61,569 nucleotides of DNA from Pseudonocardia asaccharolytica DSM 44247 = NBRC 16224 (GCF_000423625.1 NZ_AUII01000027.1:1-61569); one strand, 5' to 3'; shown: positions 36,442 through 47,055, numbered from the stretch's first letter. The notes: a model not told the origin generated them from the sequence alone. Made by a program: numbers and translations.

Positions 36442-38241
36442 GTGATGCGCACCCACCCCTGCGGCACCCTTCGTGCCGAGCACGCCGGACAGTCCGTGAC
36501 CCTCGCCGGGTGGGTGGCCCGTCGCCGTGATCATGGTGGCGTGATCTTCATCGATCTGCGCGACGCGTCCGGCGCGGCCCAGGTGGTCTTCCGCGAGGGC
36601 GAGATGGCCGAGCGCGCGCACCGCTTGCGGTCCGAGTTCGTCGTCCAGGTCACCGGTCAGGTGGCGCGCCGTCCCGCCGGCAACGAGAACCCGGACCTTG
36701 CGACCGGCGAGATCGAGGTGACCGCGCTTGAAATAGACGTACTGTCGGAGTCCGCCCCCCTCCCATTCCCGATCGACGAGCACACCGAGGTCGGGGAGGA
36801 GGTCCGGCTCAAGTACCGCTACCTCGACCTGCGCCGCCCCGGCCCGGCCGCCGCGCTGCGGCTGCGCAGCGAGGCCAACCGGATCGCCCGCGCCGTGCTG
36901 CACGAGCGCGACTTCGTCGAGGTGGAGACGCCGACGCTGACCCGCTCGACCCCGGAGGGCGCCCGCGACTTCCTGGTGCCTGCCCGGCTGCGTCCGGGTT
37001 CCTGGTACGCGCTGCCGCAGAGCCCGCAGCTGTTCAAGCAACTGCTGATGGTGGCCGGCACCGAGCGGTACTACCAGATCGCCCGCTGCTACCGCGACGA
37101 GGACTTCCGCGCCGACCGTCAGCCCGAGTTCACCCAGCTCGACATCGAGATGAGCTTCGTGGACCAGGACGATGTCATCGAGCTCGGTGAGGCCGTGACC
37201 GCGGCGCTGTGGAGAGAGCTCGCCGGCTACGAGATCCCGCTGCCGATCCCGCGGATTACCTACGCCGAGGCGATGGCGCGCTATGGCACCGACAAGCCGG
37301 ACCTGCGGTTCGGCCTCGAGCTCACCGAGCTCACCGACTACTTCGCCGACACCAGCTTCCGGGTGTTCCAGGCGCCCTACGTCGGCGCCGTCGTGATGCC
37401 CGGCGGGGCCGACCAGCCACGCCGCCAGTTCGACGCCTGGCAGGAGTGGGCGCGGCAGCGCGGCGCCCGGGGGCTGGCCTACGTGACGATCAGCGCGGGC
37501 GGTGAGCTCGGCGGGCCGGTCGCCAAGAACCTCTCCGACGCCGAGCGGGACGGCCTGGCCAAGGCGGTCGGCGCCAACCCGGGCGACGCGATCTTCTTCG
37601 CCGCCGGACACCCGTCGGACGCCCGCGTCCTGCTCGGCGCGGCGCGCGTCGAGATCGCCCGCCGGATCGGCCTCGTCGACGAGGACGCCTGGGCGTTCGT
37701 CTGGGTCGTCGACGCCCCGATGTTCGAGCGGGTGCGCGACGACAAGGGCGCCGACGTCGGGTGGACCGCCGTGCACCACCCGTTCACGGCGCCCAACGAC
37801 GAGTGGATCGACCGCTTCGAACAGGCCCCCGACCAGGCACTCGCCCACGCCTACGACATCGTCGCCAACGGCCACGAGATCGGTGGGGGCTCGATCCGTA
37901 TCCACCGTTCCGATGTGCAGCAGCGGGTGTTCGAGCTACTGGGTATGGACGAGGTGCAGCAGCGCGAGAAGTTCGGCTTCCTGCTCGAGGCCTTCCAGCA
38001 CGGTCCGCCGCCGCACGGCGGTATCGCGTTCGGCTGGGACCGGATCTGCATGCTGCTGACCGGGGCCGACTCGCTGCGGGACGTCATCGCCTTCCCGAAG
38101 ACCGGCGGCGGCTTCGACCCGCTGACCCAGGCACCGGCGCCGATCACGGCCGAACAGCGCAAGGAGGCGGGGGTGGATGCCCAGCCGGCGAAGCCCGCGA
38201 CGGACTCACCCGCGGCACCGGCGGTGACGGCACCCCAGTAG
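36442..38241 (+). CDS. aspS: Aspartyl-tRNA synthetase
   Basis: 599 residues, bacterial-type class II synthetase. The N-terminal OB anticodon domain carries [19 protein letters not shown]. Motif 2 is [19 protein letters not shown]; the GAD insertion lies at about 285-410, and motif 3 is [15 protein letters not shown] 36442 is immediately followed by ATG, so one residue is ambiguous. A Pro/Ala-rich tail ends the protein. It is conserved in the hisS-aspS order. Confidence 0.97.
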   Translation: MMRTHPCGTLRAEHAGQSVTLAGWVARRRDHGGVIFIDLRDASGAAQVVFREGEMAERAHRLRSEFVVQVTGQVARRPAGNENPDLATGEIEVTALEIDVLSESAPLPFPIDEHTEVGEEVRLKYRYLDLRRPGPAAALRLRSEANRIARAVLHERDFVEVETPTLTRSTPEGARDFLVPARLRPGSWYALPQSPQLFKQLLMVAGTERYYQIARCYRDEDFRADRQPEFTQLDIEMSFVDQDDVIELGEAVTAALWRELAGYEIPLPIPRITYAEAMARYGTDKPDLRFGLELTELTDYFADTSFRVFQAPYVGAVVMPGGADQPRRQFDAWQEWARQRGARGLAYVTISAGGELGGPVAKNLSDAERDGLAKAVGANPGDAIFFAAGHPSDARVLLGAARVEIARRIGLVDEDAWAFVWVVDAPMFERVRDDKGADVGWTAVHHPFTAPNDEWIDRFEQAPDQALAHAYDIVANGHEIGGGSIRIHRSDVQQRVFELLGMDEVQQREKFGFLLEAFQHGPPPHGGIAFGWDRICMLLTGADSLRDVIAFPKTGGGFDPLTQAPAPITAEQRKEAGVDAQPAKPATDSPAAPAVTAPQ

Positions 38242-38250
38242 TCCATCGGG

Positions 38251-39192
38251 ATGCTGCATCTGCGGGTGATCTGCCCGCCCGAGCGAACCGGCGTCGTGCA
38301 GGCCGAGCTCGTCGCCGAGCCGGGTGCCACGCATATCACGGTTCAGCCCGGGATCGCGCTGGCGCCCGCGGGTGACGTCGTCGAGGCCGATGTGACCCGG
38401 GAGGCGGCCGACCAGGTGCTCGCGACGCTGCGCGACCTCGGGATCGACCGCAGTGGCGGCATCACCCTCGAGACGATCGACACCACGCTGTCGGAGGCCG
38501 CGGACGCCGCGGAGAAGGCCGTGCCCGGGGATCCGGCGGACGCCGTGGTCTGGGAGGAGCTGATCACTCGCACGGGCGAGGAGTCCAGGCTGACGGTGAC
38601 CTTCCAGGTGTTCCTGACCATCGCGTGCGTACTCGCGGCCATCGGTGCCATCACGGACTCCCCGGTCACCGTCGTCGGGGCCATGGTGCTCGGTCCCGAG
38701 TTCGGCGCGCTCGCCGCCGTCGCGGTGGGCCTGGTGCTGCGCCGCCGCGACCTGATCCACCACGGGGCATTGGCGCTCGCGGCGGGCTTCCCGGTGGCGA
38801 TGATCATAACAGCCCTGGCCACGATCGCGTTCGACGCGATCGGGCTGCTGCCCACCGGGTCGCTCGACCAGATGGACCAGGTCAAGTTCATCTACACCGT
38901 CGGCCCGTTCTCCCTCATCGTCGCGCTGCTTGCCGGCTCCGCCGGGATGCTCGCCCTCACCTCGGCGCGGTCGGCCATCCTCGTCGGGGTGTTCATCTCG
39001 GTCACGACGGTGCCCTCGGCCGCGTACACCTCGGTGGCGCTGATCGAACAGCGGTTCGACGAGGCGTGGCAGGCCGCGCTCCAGTTGGTCGTCAACGTCC
39101 TCGGGATCGTCGTGGCCGCGGTTGCGGTGCTGCTGCTGTCCCCGCGCGCGCGAGCCTGGCGGGGGAGCGGCAAGCGGCGCGTTGCCGGGTAG
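38251..39192 (+). CDS. DUF389 family membrane protein
   Basis: 313 residues. A ligand-binding-like N-terminal domain (about 1-105) is followed by six or so membrane segments beginning TFQVFLTIACVLAAIGAI. The DUF389 core VVGAMVLGPEFGALAAVAVGL is clear. It starts 9 bases after aspS and lies just before a kinase-like gene. Members are of unknown function. Confidence 0.88.
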   Translation: MLHLRVICPPERTGVVQAELVAEPGATHITVQPGIALAPAGDVVEADVTREAADQVLATLRDLGIDRSGGITLETIDTTLSEAADAAEKAVPGDPADAVVWEELITRTGEESRLTVTFQVFLTIACVLAAIGAITDSPVTVVGAMVLGPEFGALAAVAVGLVLRRRDLIHHGALALAAGFPVAMIITALATIAFDAIGLLPTGSLDQMDQVKFIYTVGPFSLIVALLAGSAGMLALTSARSAILVGVFISVTTVPSAAYTSVALIEQRFDEAWQAALQLVVNVLGIVVAAVAVLLLSPRARAWRGSGKRRVAG

Positions 39193-39203
39193 GGTCATCG
39201 ACG

Positions 39204-40394
39204 ATGGTTCGTGACCTGGCCGACTTTCCCAGGCCCGTACTCGCCGCATTGGCCGCTGCGGAACGCCTGCTCACCCGCCGCTCCGGCTCCTCGGTGGTGC
39301 TGGCCGACCCCGAGGATCTCGGCGGGAGCGACCGGTCGGTGGTCGCCAGGGCCCGGGTGGCACGCAACCCGTTCTCGATGCCGCGCACAGTGGTCGTCAA
39401 GCACTACATCGCCGAGCCCGACCGCGACCGGCCCGACCCGTTCCACTACGAGGTGGCCAGCTGTCAGCTGTTCACGGCGCTGCCCGCGGACATCCGGCCC
39501 AGTCCCGAGATCATCGCCTACGACCCGCAGACCCGGTTGCTGGTGCTCGAGGACCTCGGGCGCAGCTCCACCCTCGCCGACAAGCTGTTCGGGTCGGACG
39601 CCGCGGGCGCGCAGCGCTGCCTGCTCAGCTGGGCGCGGGGGCTGGGGCGGATGCAGGCCGCGACCGCGGGCCGCGAGAACGACTTCGGGGCGCTGCTGCG
39701 CAGGCTCGGGGAACGGGCCTGGCGCGACCCCGTCGCCGACGACGCCCGCGCAGCGATCGCCGGACTGCCCGACCTGCTGACCTCGGCGCTGGGCGTGACC
39801 CCCTCGGCCGCGGCCATCGGGCAGGCCCACGCCACGGCGCGGCTGCTGGGCGGGACCCGCTACCGCGCGTTCAGCCCGTCGGACACCTGCCCGGACAACA
39901 ACCTCGTGACCAGCCGCGGGGTGCGGTTCGTCGACTTCGAGGGGGGCTGCTTCCGCGACGTCGCCCTCGACGCCGCGTACTTCCGGGTGCCGTTTCCCGG
40001 CTGCGAGGCGAGCTTCGCCCTGCCCGACGGGATGGGCGAGGCGATGCTCGAGGCGTGGCGCGACGAGATCGTCGCCGTGTGGCCCGACCTCGACGACCCG
40101 GTGCGGCTGGAGCGCAGACTGCTCGAGGCGCAGCTGCTGTGGGTGTGGCTGTGCACCTGGTGGCTGTTGCCGCGGATCCGGATCCGCGACTGCTACGTCG
40201 GACCCGACGCCGGCCGTTCGCCGCGGATCAGCATCGCGCTCACCGACTACTGGAGCAGACTCGCCGAGGCCGCCGACGGCGTCGACGGGCTGACCGCGAC
40301 CGCCGATCTCGCGGTGGCCGTCACCGCCGCGCTGCGCGAGCGGTTCGCCGCCGCCGCGCTGCCGCTGTTCCCCGCCTTCCGCGGGGCGGGCTGA
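39204..40394 (+). CDS. Phosphotransferase of the aminoglycoside/choline kinase-like fold
   Basis: 396 residues. An ATP-anchoring strand with lysine (TVVVKHYIAE) precedes the hinge LLVLEDLG. The catalytic loop SPSDTCPDNNLV and the metal-binding VRFVDFEGG take the place of HxD...N and DFG. It is long for an antibiotic kinase and has no resistance-gene context; the substrate is unknown. It starts 11 bases after the DUF389 gene, so the two may share a transcript. Confidence 0.8.
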   Translation: MVRDLADFPRPVLAALAAAERLLTRRSGSSVVLADPEDLGGSDRSVVARARVARNPFSMPRTVVVKHYIAEPDRDRPDPFHYEVASCQLFTALPADIRPSPEIIAYDPQTRLLVLEDLGRSSTLADKLFGSDAAGAQRCLLSWARGLGRMQAATAGRENDFGALLRRLGERAWRDPVADDARAAIAGLPDLLTSALGVTPSAAAIGQAHATARLLGGTRYRAFSPSDTCPDNNLVTSRGVRFVDFEGGCFRDVALDAAYFRVPFPGCEASFALPDGMGEAMLEAWRDEIVAVWPDLDDPVRLERRLLEAQLLWVWLCTWWLLPRIRIRDCYVGPDAGRSPRISIALTDYWSRLAEAADGVDGLTATADLAVAVTAALRERFAAAALPLFPAFRGAG

Positions 40395-40403
40395 ACAACC
40401 CGG

Positions 40404-41558
40404 TCACTCCCGGCGCAGGAACCGGTCGATCCGGCCCAGCGCCTCCTCCAGCAGCGGCAGCGCCGTGGCGTAGGAGCAGCGGATATGGCCCTCCCCGGAC
40501 GGACCGAACACGCTGCCCGGCACCACCGCGACCCCCTCCTGCCTGAGCAGCCGCTCGGCGAAGGTCTCCGAGTCCAGCCCGGAGGAGCGGATGCTCGGGA
40601 AGGCGTAGAACGCGCCGCCGGGCTCCGGACAGTCCAGCCCGATCTCGCGCAGGCCCTTCACGAACACCCGCCGGCGCCGGTCGTAGTCGGCGACCATCTC
40701 GGTGACGTCGTCCTCGGCGGAGGTCATCGCCTCGACGGCGGCGAGCTGGGAGACGTGCGGCGCGCACAGCATCGTGTACTGGTGCACCCGCACGCACAGT
40801 TCGGCGACGGGCCGGGGCGCGCAGATCCAGCCGACGCGCCAGCCGGTCATCGCGTGCGCCTTGGAGAATCCGCCCAGCACGACGGTGCGTTCGCGGGCTC
40901 CGGGCAGCGCGCCCAGACAGGTATGCGTTCCGGTGTAGGTGAGCCGGTCGTAGATCTCGTCGGAGATCAGGTACAGGTCGTGCTGTTCGGCCAGCCGAAC
41001 CAACGCCTCCAGCGCCGGCCGCGGCTGCACGGCACCCGTCGGGTTGGCCGGCGAGCCGATGAGGATCGCCTTGGTGCGCGGGGTGATCGCGGCGGCCACG
41101 GTGGCGGCGTCGATGGCGAAGCCGTCCTCCCAGCGGGTCGGTACCCGGACCGCGGCGCCACCGGCGAAGGTGACGCACGGCTCGTACGCGACGTAGCAGG
41201 GCTCCGGGACGATCACCTCGTCGCCCGGGTTGAGCAGCACCCGCAGGGTGAGGTCGAGGCCCTCGGACACGCCGGTGGTGATCAGGCACTCGGAGTCCCA
41301 CGCGTAGTGCGCGTCGTACCGGTTCGCGAGGTCCGCGCAGACGAGCTCGCGCAGCCGCGGCAACCCGGCGTTGGACGTGTAGGTGGTGTAGCCGTGTTCG
41401 AGGGCGTAGATCCCGGCCTCGCGGATACGCCATGGCGTGACGAAGTCGGGCTCGCCGACGCCCAGCGAGATGACGTCGTCCAGCTCCGCGGCGATGTCGA
41501 AGAAACGCCGGATGCCCGACGGCGGGCAGGCCGCGATCACCTCGTTGAGCGGTTTCAC
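40404..41558 (-). CDS. PLP-dependent aminotransferase, class I
   Basis: 384 residues. Features include ISLGVGEPDFVTPW, the cofactor Asn/Asp/Tyr set in GSPANPTGAV and ISDEIYDRL, and the Schiff-base lysine in GGFSKAHAMTGWRVGW. A final substrate arginine is in HIRCSYA. The GTG start overlaps the stop of the Lrp-type regulator by 4 bases. This suggests the regulator controls amino acid use by this enzyme. The amino acid specificity is unknown. Confidence 0.93.
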   Translation of the reverse strand: MKPLNEVIAACPPSGIRRFFDIAAELDDVISLGVGEPDFVTPWRIREAGIYALEHGYTTYTSNAGLPRLRELVCADLANRYDAHYAWDSECLITTGVSEGLDLTLRVLLNPGDEVIVPEPCYVAYEPCVTFAGGAAVRVPTRWEDGFAIDAATVAAAITPRTKAILIGSPANPTGAVQPRPALEALVRLAEQHDLYLISDEIYDRLTYTGTHTCLGALPGARERTVVLGGFSKAHAMTGWRVGWICAPRPVAELCVRVHQYTMLCAPHVSQLAAVEAMTSAEDDVTEMVADYDRRRRVFVKGLREIGLDCPEPGGAFYAFPSIRSSGLDSETFAERLLRQEGVAVVPGSVFGPSGEGHIRCSYATALPLLEEALGRIDRFLRRE

Positions 41559-42043
41559 GGGGTCACCGGCAGCCGATGGTCGGGTTCGGGCTCGGCGAAC
41601 ACGTCGCCGTCGCGCTTGTGGGTCTTGAGCACGAAATGTGTCGCGGTGGACCGCACCCGGTCGATGGTGGAGAGCTTCTGGCTGACGAAGTCGCTCACCG
41701 CCCGGATATCCCTGCCGACCACGGTGCAGCGCAGGTCGTGGCTGCCCGAGACGAGATAGACACTGCGCACCTCGTCGAACCGGGAGATCCGCAACGCCAC
41801 GTCGTCGAAACCGACCCCGCGGGCGGGCGCGACCGAGACATCGATGAACGCGGTCACCGACTCGGAATGCTGCCCCTCCACGGCGTCCCAGTTCACGACC
41901 GCCTTGTAGCGGCGGATGACGCCGGCCTGCTCGTATTCGGCGATCGTGGCCGTGACCTCGTCGACCGGAAGCCCCGTCATCGTCGCGATCGTCTCGTGAG
42001 GCAGCCGGGCGTCGCGCTCCAGCAACTCGAGGATTTCCCGCAC
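41555..42043 (-). CDS. Lrp/AsnC family transcriptional regulator
   Basis: 162 residues. An N-terminal winged HTH (LPHETIATMTGLPVDEVTATIA) is followed by a RAM ligand-binding domain (about 65-150, DVALRISRFDEVRSVYLVSG). It is co-translated with the aminotransferase. It starts at GTG; upstream lies a 534-base region including a locally AT-richer stretch (42140-42200) that could hold its promoter. Confidence 0.9.
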   Translation of the reverse strand: MREILELLERDARLPHETIATMTGLPVDEVTATIAEYEQAGVIRRYKAVVNWDAVEGQHSESVTAFIDVSVAPARGVGFDDVALRISRFDEVRSVYLVSGSHDLRCTVVGRDIRAVSDFVSQKLSTIDRVRSTATHFVLKTHKRDGDVFAEPEPDHRLPVTP

Positions 42044-42577
42044 CCTGCGACCTTACGTCGCCGCCGCGGCCAGCCGACGCACGGCGTCGCGCAGCACCGG
42101 CCCCGGTTGCGGGCTCCGGCCGCTCCTCAGCCTGCCCCACTGTCCTGAGATATGAAAATGTGATCCCATTCATTGGGAAGCCGGGGTATTCGGTGGCACG
42201 TATGGGCCGCGCGGGCTGTGATCAACGTTTCGGGGACATCGGCGCCACCCGCGGCGCGGATGTCCCTCAACCGGCGATCATGCGGGATGGCGGGGGAGCG
42301 CAGCGGGCGTCAGCGATCGCCGCGGCGTCAGGGTTGGTATCGATCGGCCGGTGAGCATCATGGGGCGGTAGGGGTCCCGTTCGACTACGACTCCGCCCCC
42401 GGCCGCTACCGGCTGAGGATGGCCGTCGCGCGGGTGGTCGGGCTCGACCGGGCCGCCCCGCTGCTGCGGGCCCACCCCCGCCCGGCCGTGCGGGCCGGCG
42501 CTTCGCGCCTGCCGTTCCGGGCCGACATCCGGGGCAGACGGGCGAACTCGTCGTACCGGGGTGGCAGGCTGGGGGCG
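42044..42577. other. Intergenic region between Lrp regulator and rarA
   Basis: No gene can be supported here. On the minus strand GQWGRLRSGRSPQPG, then VLRDAVRRLAAAAT and stop (down to about 42052) has coding character and may be a gene tail. A 64-codon plus-strand ORF (42160-42354) has no recognisable homology. An AT-richer patch at 42140-42200 includes CCCA-N5-TGGG and may contain a promoter. The rarA frame is open far upstream of its probable start. Confidence 0.4.
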
Positions 42578-43936
42578 ATGAGCATGGAGACGGACGGGCT
42601 GTTCGAGCTGGACGACCCGGTGGCCGAGGAGGACGTCCCGGTGCGGGCCACCGCGCCGCTGGCCGTCCGGATGCGCCCGCGGACGCTCGACGAGGTCGTC
42701 GGCCAGCGTCACCTGCTGCGGCCGGGGGCCCCGCTGCGCCGTCTCGTCGAGGGCGGGGCGGCGGCGTCGGTGCTGCTCTACGGCCCGCCCGGCACCGGGA
42801 AGACCACGATCGCGCGGCTGCTGGCCGGCGTGGGCAGCAGGCATTTCGTCGCGCTCTCGGCGCTGTCGTCCGGGGTCAAGGAGCTGCGCGCCGTGATCGA
42901 CGACGCCCGGCGTCGGCGCGACCGGCTCGACCAGCAGACCGTCCTGTTCATCGACGAGGTGCACCGCTTCTCCAAGACCCAGCAGGACGCGCTGCTCGGC
43001 GCCGTGGAGGACCGGCTGGTGCTGCTCGTCGCGGCCACCACCGAGAACCCGTCGTTCTCGGTGGTGTCGCCGCTGCTGTCGCGGTCGCTGGTGCTGCCGC
43101 TGCACTCGCTCGACCCCGACGATGTGCGCGGGCTGTTGCGCCGCGCGGTCGCCGACCAGCGCGGCCTCGGTGGCGCGGTGGCGATGAGCGAGGAGGGCGA
43201 GAATGTCCTCGTCCGGCTCGCCGCGGGCGACGCGCGCCGCGCGCTCACCGCGCTGGAGGCCGCCGCCGACGGGGTGCTGGCCGACGGCGCAGGCGTGATC
43301 GACGTGCCCGCGGTGGAACGCGCCGTCACCGAGGTGGCGGTGCGCTACGACCGCGCGGGCGACCAGCACTACGACGTGATCAGCGCGTTCATCAAGTCCA
43401 TCCGCGGCTCCGACCCCGATGCCGCGCTGCACTATCTGGCCCGCATGATCGTCGCGGGGGAGGATCCCCGGTTCATCGCGCGCAGGCTCATGGTGCACGC
43501 CAGCGAGGACATCGGTCTGGCCGACCCCGCCGCGCTGCAGGCGGCCGTGGCCGCGGCGCAGGTGGTGCAGCTCGTCGGGATGCCGGAGGCGCGGCTCGCG
43601 CTGGCCCAGGCCACGCTGCACCTGGCCACGGCGCCGAAGTCCAACGCCGTGATCGCGGCCATCGACGCGGCGATGGCCGATGTCCGCGGCGGCGCGGTCG
43701 GCGCCGTCCCGGCGCATCTGCGCGACGGGCACTACGCCGGGGCGCAGCAGCTGGGCAACGCCGTCGGCTACCGGTACCCGCACGACAGCCCCGACGGCGT
43801 GCTCGCCCAGCAGTACCCGCCGGACGCGCTGGTGGGGCGCGACTACTACCGGCCGTCCACGCACGGAGCCGAGCGCGTGCTCGCCGAGCGGTTGCCGAAG
43901 CTGCGCCGGGCCGTCCGCGGGGAGCGGCCGGAGTGA
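42578..43936 (+). CDS. rarA: RarA/MgsA replication-associated recombination ATPase
   Basis: 452 residues, AAA+ ATPase. [15 protein letters not shown], Walker [10 protein letters not shown], Walker [15 protein letters not shown] and sensor 1 AATTENPSF are visible. The C-terminal MgsA tetramerisation part has [11 protein letters not shown] and PKSNAV. It acts at stalled replication forks. ATG 42578 is selected by homology, although the frame is open to 42173. It corresponds to Rv2559c of the conserved block. Confidence 0.93.
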   Translation: MSMETDGLFELDDPVAEEDVPVRATAPLAVRMRPRTLDEVVGQRHLLRPGAPLRRLVEGGAAASVLLYGPPGTGKTTIARLLAGVGSRHFVALSALSSGVKELRAVIDDARRRRDRLDQQTVLFIDEVHRFSKTQQDALLGAVEDRLVLLVAATTENPSFSVVSPLLSRSLVLPLHSLDPDDVRGLLRRAVADQRGLGGAVAMSEEGENVLVRLAAGDARRALTALEAAADGVLADGAGVIDVPAVERAVTEVAVRYDRAGDQHYDVISAFIKSIRGSDPDAALHYLARMIVAGEDPRFIARRLMVHASEDIGLADPAALQAAVAAAQVVQLVGMPEARLALAQATLHLATAPKSNAVIAAIDAAMADVRGGAVGAVPAHLRDGHYAGAQQLGNAVGYRYPHDSPDGVLAQQYPPDALVGRDYYRPSTHGAERVLAERLPKLRRAVRGERPE

Positions 43937-44008
43937 CCGGAGCCGCCCGCCCGGGCCCCGGGTTCGTGGGACACGCAGGAAGGACGGTCGCGTGCCAGAC
44001 TGATCGCT

Positions 44009-44395
44009 GTGATCGTTGTGATCCCGGGCGCGCTGCGTGGTGAGATCATCGACGTCCTGCGCGGCGCCGGAGCGAGGTTCGCGTTCCTGCACGGCAGCCG
44101 GGCGAGTGGGGCCTGTCGCCCCGACTCCGACGTTGACGTCGCGGCCTGGTGGCCGGGCCGGGCTCCGCAGTCGTTCGATGTGTTGCTTCCTCCATGCGTC
44201 GACCTGATGGTGCTCAACCACGCTCCACTGGAGCTGGCCGGGCGGGTGGCGCTGGGCGGCGTACTCCTGTTCGACGACGATCCGCCCGCCCGGGTGCACT
44301 GGGTGGCGACCACCCGCAAGATCTATGCCGACGAGCTGCCGCGCATTCGCCGTAGCCATCGGGAGTTCATGGAGAGCATGCTGCGTGGTCGATGA
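44009..44395 (+). CDS. mntA: MntA-type nucleotidyltransferase antitoxin
   Basis: 128 residues. A minimal nucleotidyltransferase with GSRASGACRPDSDVDVA (GSx10DxD) and a third acidic residue in VDLMVLN. In the HepT/MntA system this enzyme AMPylates the toxin's Tyr in RX4HXY to neutralise it. The stop overlaps hepT by 11 bases, the usual antitoxin-toxin coupling. No other plausible partner is adjacent. Confidence 0.85.
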   Translation: MIVVIPGALRGEIIDVLRGAGARFAFLHGSRASGACRPDSDVDVAAWWPGRAPQSFDVLLPPCVDLMVLNHAPLELAGRVALGGVLLFDDDPPARVHWVATTRKIYADELPRIRRSHREFMESMLRGR

Positions 44396-44804
44396 GGCGA
44401 GGATTCTGCGGTTGCTCCGGTCGGTCAGCGATGACCTCGCGGTGCTGCGGGCCGAGGCCACCGCAGGCGAGGCCCGCCGCGCCGACCCGCTGTGGCTGCG
44501 CGGCATCAAGTACACCTTCGTGACGGCGATCGAAGCGTGTGTCGATGTTGCACAGCACGTCTGTGCGTCCGAGGGGTGGGGGCCACCCCGCGACAACGGC
44601 GATGCCGTGCGTCTCTTGGGGAAGCATGGAGCTCTCCCGCCGGGCCTCGCTGATCGGGTGGGTCGGGCGGTCGGATTCCGCAACGTTCTGGTCCACGAGT
44701 ACGTCGGCGTCGATGATCAGGTGGTCCTCGACCGCCTCGACGACCCGGCGGACCTGGCCGACTTCGTTGTCGCTGTCCTGGGATGGCTCTCGGGCGGGCG
44801 CTGA
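44385..44804 (+). CDS. hepT: HepT-type HEPN toxin (RNase)
   Basis: 139 residues, all alpha. The HEPN catalytic motif RNVLVHEY matches RX4HXY: the Arg and His form the RNase site and the Tyr is the AMPylation target. The GTG at 44385 lies inside the mntA 3' end. Predicted type VII toxin. The pair sits between rarA and a DUF488 gene and may be a small transferred module. Confidence 0.87.
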   Translation: MVDEARILRLLRSVSDDLAVLRAEATAGEARRADPLWLRGIKYTFVTAIEACVDVAQHVCASEGWGPPRDNGDAVRLLGKHGALPPGLADRVGRAVGFRNVLVHEYVGVDDQVVLDRLDDPADLADFVVAVLGWLSGGR

Positions 44805-44820
44805 GCGCGTCGAGTGCCGG

Positions 44821-45192
44821 TCAGCGTTCCGGCTGCTCGCGCAGCACGTCGGCGAGCACCGCGGCCGCGCTGATCGCGGGGTCCTTCGTCGCGGTCAGCA
44901 GCGTGACCGGCCCCTGCCGCGCACGGGCCCGCAGCTGTCCGACCGCGCGGGACGGCTCGGCCTGCCCGAGCTCGGCACGGTAGCGGCGGCCGAACTCGGC
45001 GAACCGGTCCGGGTCGTGGCCGTACCACTTCCGCAGGTCGGTCGAGGGTGCGACGTCCTTGCACCACTCGTCGAACTCGGCCGTGTCCTTCGCGATCCCG
45101 CGCGGCCAGAGACGGTCCACCAGCACGCGATATCCGTCGCCGTCCGCGGCCGGCTGATAGATCCGGCGCACCTGCACCTGCGGTGTGGTCAC
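44821..45192 (-). CDS. DUF488 family protein
   Basis: 123 residues with the family signature YRVLVDRLWPRGIAK and WYGHDPDRFAEFGRRY, plus LLTATKDPAISAA. GTG 45192 has GGAGGAGG directly upstream; the longer in-frame start at 45210 would overlap this site. The function is not established. It lies between the toxin-antitoxin pair and arcA. Confidence 0.87.
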   Translation of the reverse strand: MTTPQVQVRRIYQPAADGDGYRVLVDRLWPRGIAKDTAEFDEWCKDVAPSTDLRKWYGHDPDRFAEFGRRYRAELGQAEPSRAVGQLRARARQGPVTLLTATKDPAISAAAVLADVLREQPER

Positions 45193-45272
45193 ATCGTCCT
45201 CCTCCTGCACGGCAACGAGGTCACGGTGATCAACAGGGCGTTTCGATCACCACGAGTTCGTTCTCGACGGGG

Positions 45273-46493
45273 TCAGGCCGGGTCGCGCTGCACCGGGCAG
45301 CTCATGCACCGGGGCCCGCCGCGGCCGCGCCCGAGCTCACCGCCGGGGATCTCGAGCACCTCGATTCCATGCCGGCGCAGGTGGGTGTTCGTCGTGACAT
45401 TGCGCTCGTAGGTGACCACGACGCCCGGCGCGACGGCGAGCACGTTGCAGCCGTCGTCCCACTGCTCGCGTTCGGCGGAGTGCACATCCTGTTCGGCGGT
45501 GAGCACCCGGATCGAGTCCAGCCCGAGCGCATCGGCGATCGCGGCGTGCATGCCCTCGGGCGGGTGGTCGGTCACCGCCATCTCCTTCTCGCTGTCGCCG
45601 GGGCGCACGGTGTAGGTCGGCAACATGCCCAGCCCGGCGAACTTCACGAAGGTCTCCGGATCGGCCATGGTCAGCACGGTGTCCAGATGCATCAGGGCCC
45701 GCGTATGGGGCACCCGGACCGCCACGATCCGGTCGACCTCGCCGCCGGCGAACAGCCGCCGGGCCAGCCGCTCGACACCCTGGGGTGTGGTGCGTTCGCT
45801 CAGCCCGACGAGCACCGCACCACCGCCGAGAACCAGGACGTCACCGCCCTCGGTGGTCGCCGGGCCGTCCCCCACGCCCTCGGACCACACGCTGAACGGC
45901 TGCGTCTCCCACAGCGGATGCCACCGGTAGATCGCCTCGTAGTGGATCGTCTCGCGCATCCGGGCGATCTTGCGCATGCTGCTGATCGCGACGCCGCCAT
46001 GGATCCAGGACGAGGGGTCGCGGGGGTAGAGGTGGTTGGGCAGCGGTTCGAGGACGAAATCGTCCGGGCGCAGGACGTGGAAGGCGATCGAACGGGGCTC
46101 GGCGATCCGGTCGAGCACCTCCCGCTTGGTGATACCGCCGACGAGGTGATCGGCGAGCGTGTCGATGTCCATGGCGTCGAAGCAGTTGCGCAGCGCGTCG
46201 ATGGCGAGCGGGCCGAAGATCCGGTCGTCGAAGATCCGGTCGAGGACGAACTTCCTCGCCTCGGTGATCTCCAGGGTGCGGCGTAACAGATCGCCGAACA
46301 GGTGCACCGCGACCCCGCGCTCGCCCAGCAGGTCGGCGAAGGTGTCGTGTTCGGCCTGGGCCCGCTGCACCCACAGCACGTCGTCGAACAGCAGCCGGTC
46401 CTTGTTGCCCGGGGTCAACCGCTTCAGCTCCAGCCCGGGCCGGTGCAGGATGACCTGGCGCAGCGTGCCGACCTCGGAGTCCACCCGGTACAT
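45273..46493 (-). CDS. arcA: Arginine deiminase
   Basis: 406 residues. It hydrolyses arginine to citrulline and ammonia. Motifs include [23 protein letters not shown]-equivalent [22 protein letters not shown] and the catalytic cysteine in GGPRCMSCP near the C-terminus. M11 of the open frame (46493) is chosen because homologs begin MxxxVDSEVG; ATG 46502 is possible. It is divergent from an Lrp regulator. No arcB or arcC is nearby, so the full fermentative ADI pathway is not encoded here. Confidence 0.93.
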   Translation of the reverse strand: MYRVDSEVGTLRQVILHRPGLELKRLTPGNKDRLLFDDVLWVQRAQAEHDTFADLLGERGVAVHLFGDLLRRTLEITEARKFVLDRIFDDRIFGPLAIDALRNCFDAMDIDTLADHLVGGITKREVLDRIAEPRSIAFHVLRPDDFVLEPLPNHLYPRDPSSWIHGGVAISSMRKIARMRETIHYEAIYRWHPLWETQPFSVWSEGVGDGPATTEGGDVLVLGGGAVLVGLSERTTPQGVERLARRLFAGGEVDRIVAVRVPHTRALMHLDTVLTMADPETFVKFAGLGMLPTYTVRPGDSEKEMAVTDHPPEGMHAAIADALGLDSIRVLTAEQDVHSAEREQWDDGCNVLAVAPGVVVTYERNVTTNTHLRRHGIEVLEIPGGELGRGRGGPRCMSCPVQRDPA

Positions 46494-46521
46494 GCCGTCC
46501 ATCGTGGCCGATGATGGCCGC

Positions 46522-46977
46522 ATGCGGCTGGATCGGCTCGACGAACGGCTCCTCGCGCTGCTGGTGGACGACGCCCGGCGCAGCTACGCCGAGCTGGGTA
46601 CGCACGTCGGACTGACCGCGTCCGCGGTCAAACGCCGGGTGGACCGGCTCCGCGGTGGGGGCGCGATCACCGGGTTCACCGTGCTGCTGAACCCGCACGC
46701 GCTGGGCTGGACGGTCGAGGGGTACGTCGAGCTCTACTGCCGATCGAGCACCCCACCCGAGACGATCAAGGCGGCGATCGACGGGCTCGCCGAGGTCGTC
46801 GAGGCGAGCACGATCTCCGGTGAGGCCGACGCGATGCTGCGCATCCTCGCCGCCGATATGCGTCACTTCGAACGGGTCCTGGAACAGATCGGGGGGCAGC
46901 CGTTCGTGGCCCGCACCAAGTCGGTGCTCGTGCTCTCCCCGTTGCTGCGCCGCGCGGCCGGTACCGCACCGCCATGA
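46522..46977 (+). CDS. Lrp/AsnC family regulator of arginine catabolism (predicted)
   Basis: 151 residues. A winged HTH ([28 protein letters not shown]) is followed by a RAM domain ([32 protein letters not shown]). It starts only 28 bases from the divergent arcA start and is followed by rocD on the same strand. It probably responds to arginine or ornithine. An in-frame GTG at 46504 is an alternative start. Confidence 0.9.
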   Translation: MRLDRLDERLLALLVDDARRSYAELGTHVGLTASAVKRRVDRLRGGGAITGFTVLLNPHALGWTVEGYVELYCRSSTPPETIKAAIDGLAEVVEASTISGEADAMLRILAADMRHFERVLEQIGGQPFVARTKSVLVLSPLLRRAAGTAPP

Positions 46978-47018
46978 CGGCCGCGCGCAACGATCGGGTC
47001 CGGATGAGCCGCGATACG

Positions 47019-47055
47019 CAACGAATCGCCGTTGACCGGCAATGGATCGCGGTTG
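47019..47055. promoter_or_regulatory. Twin dyads, predicted Lrp operator upstream of rocD
   Basis: CAACG-N6-CGTTG at 47019-47034 is perfect. CAATG-N6-GGTTG at 47040-47055 is the same pattern with mismatches. The centres are 21 bp apart, two helical turns, as expected for Lrp-type octamers binding one DNA face. The second dyad overlaps the -35 of the rocD promoter. Confidence 0.55.

Noticed and set aside
40404..42043. Second type of toxin-antitoxin or transporter operon
   Set aside because: The overlapping pair is plainly an aminotransferase and its Lrp-type regulator.
42160..42354. 64-codon ORF between Lrp and rarA
   Set aside because: No ribosome site, homology or coding bias that can be defended.
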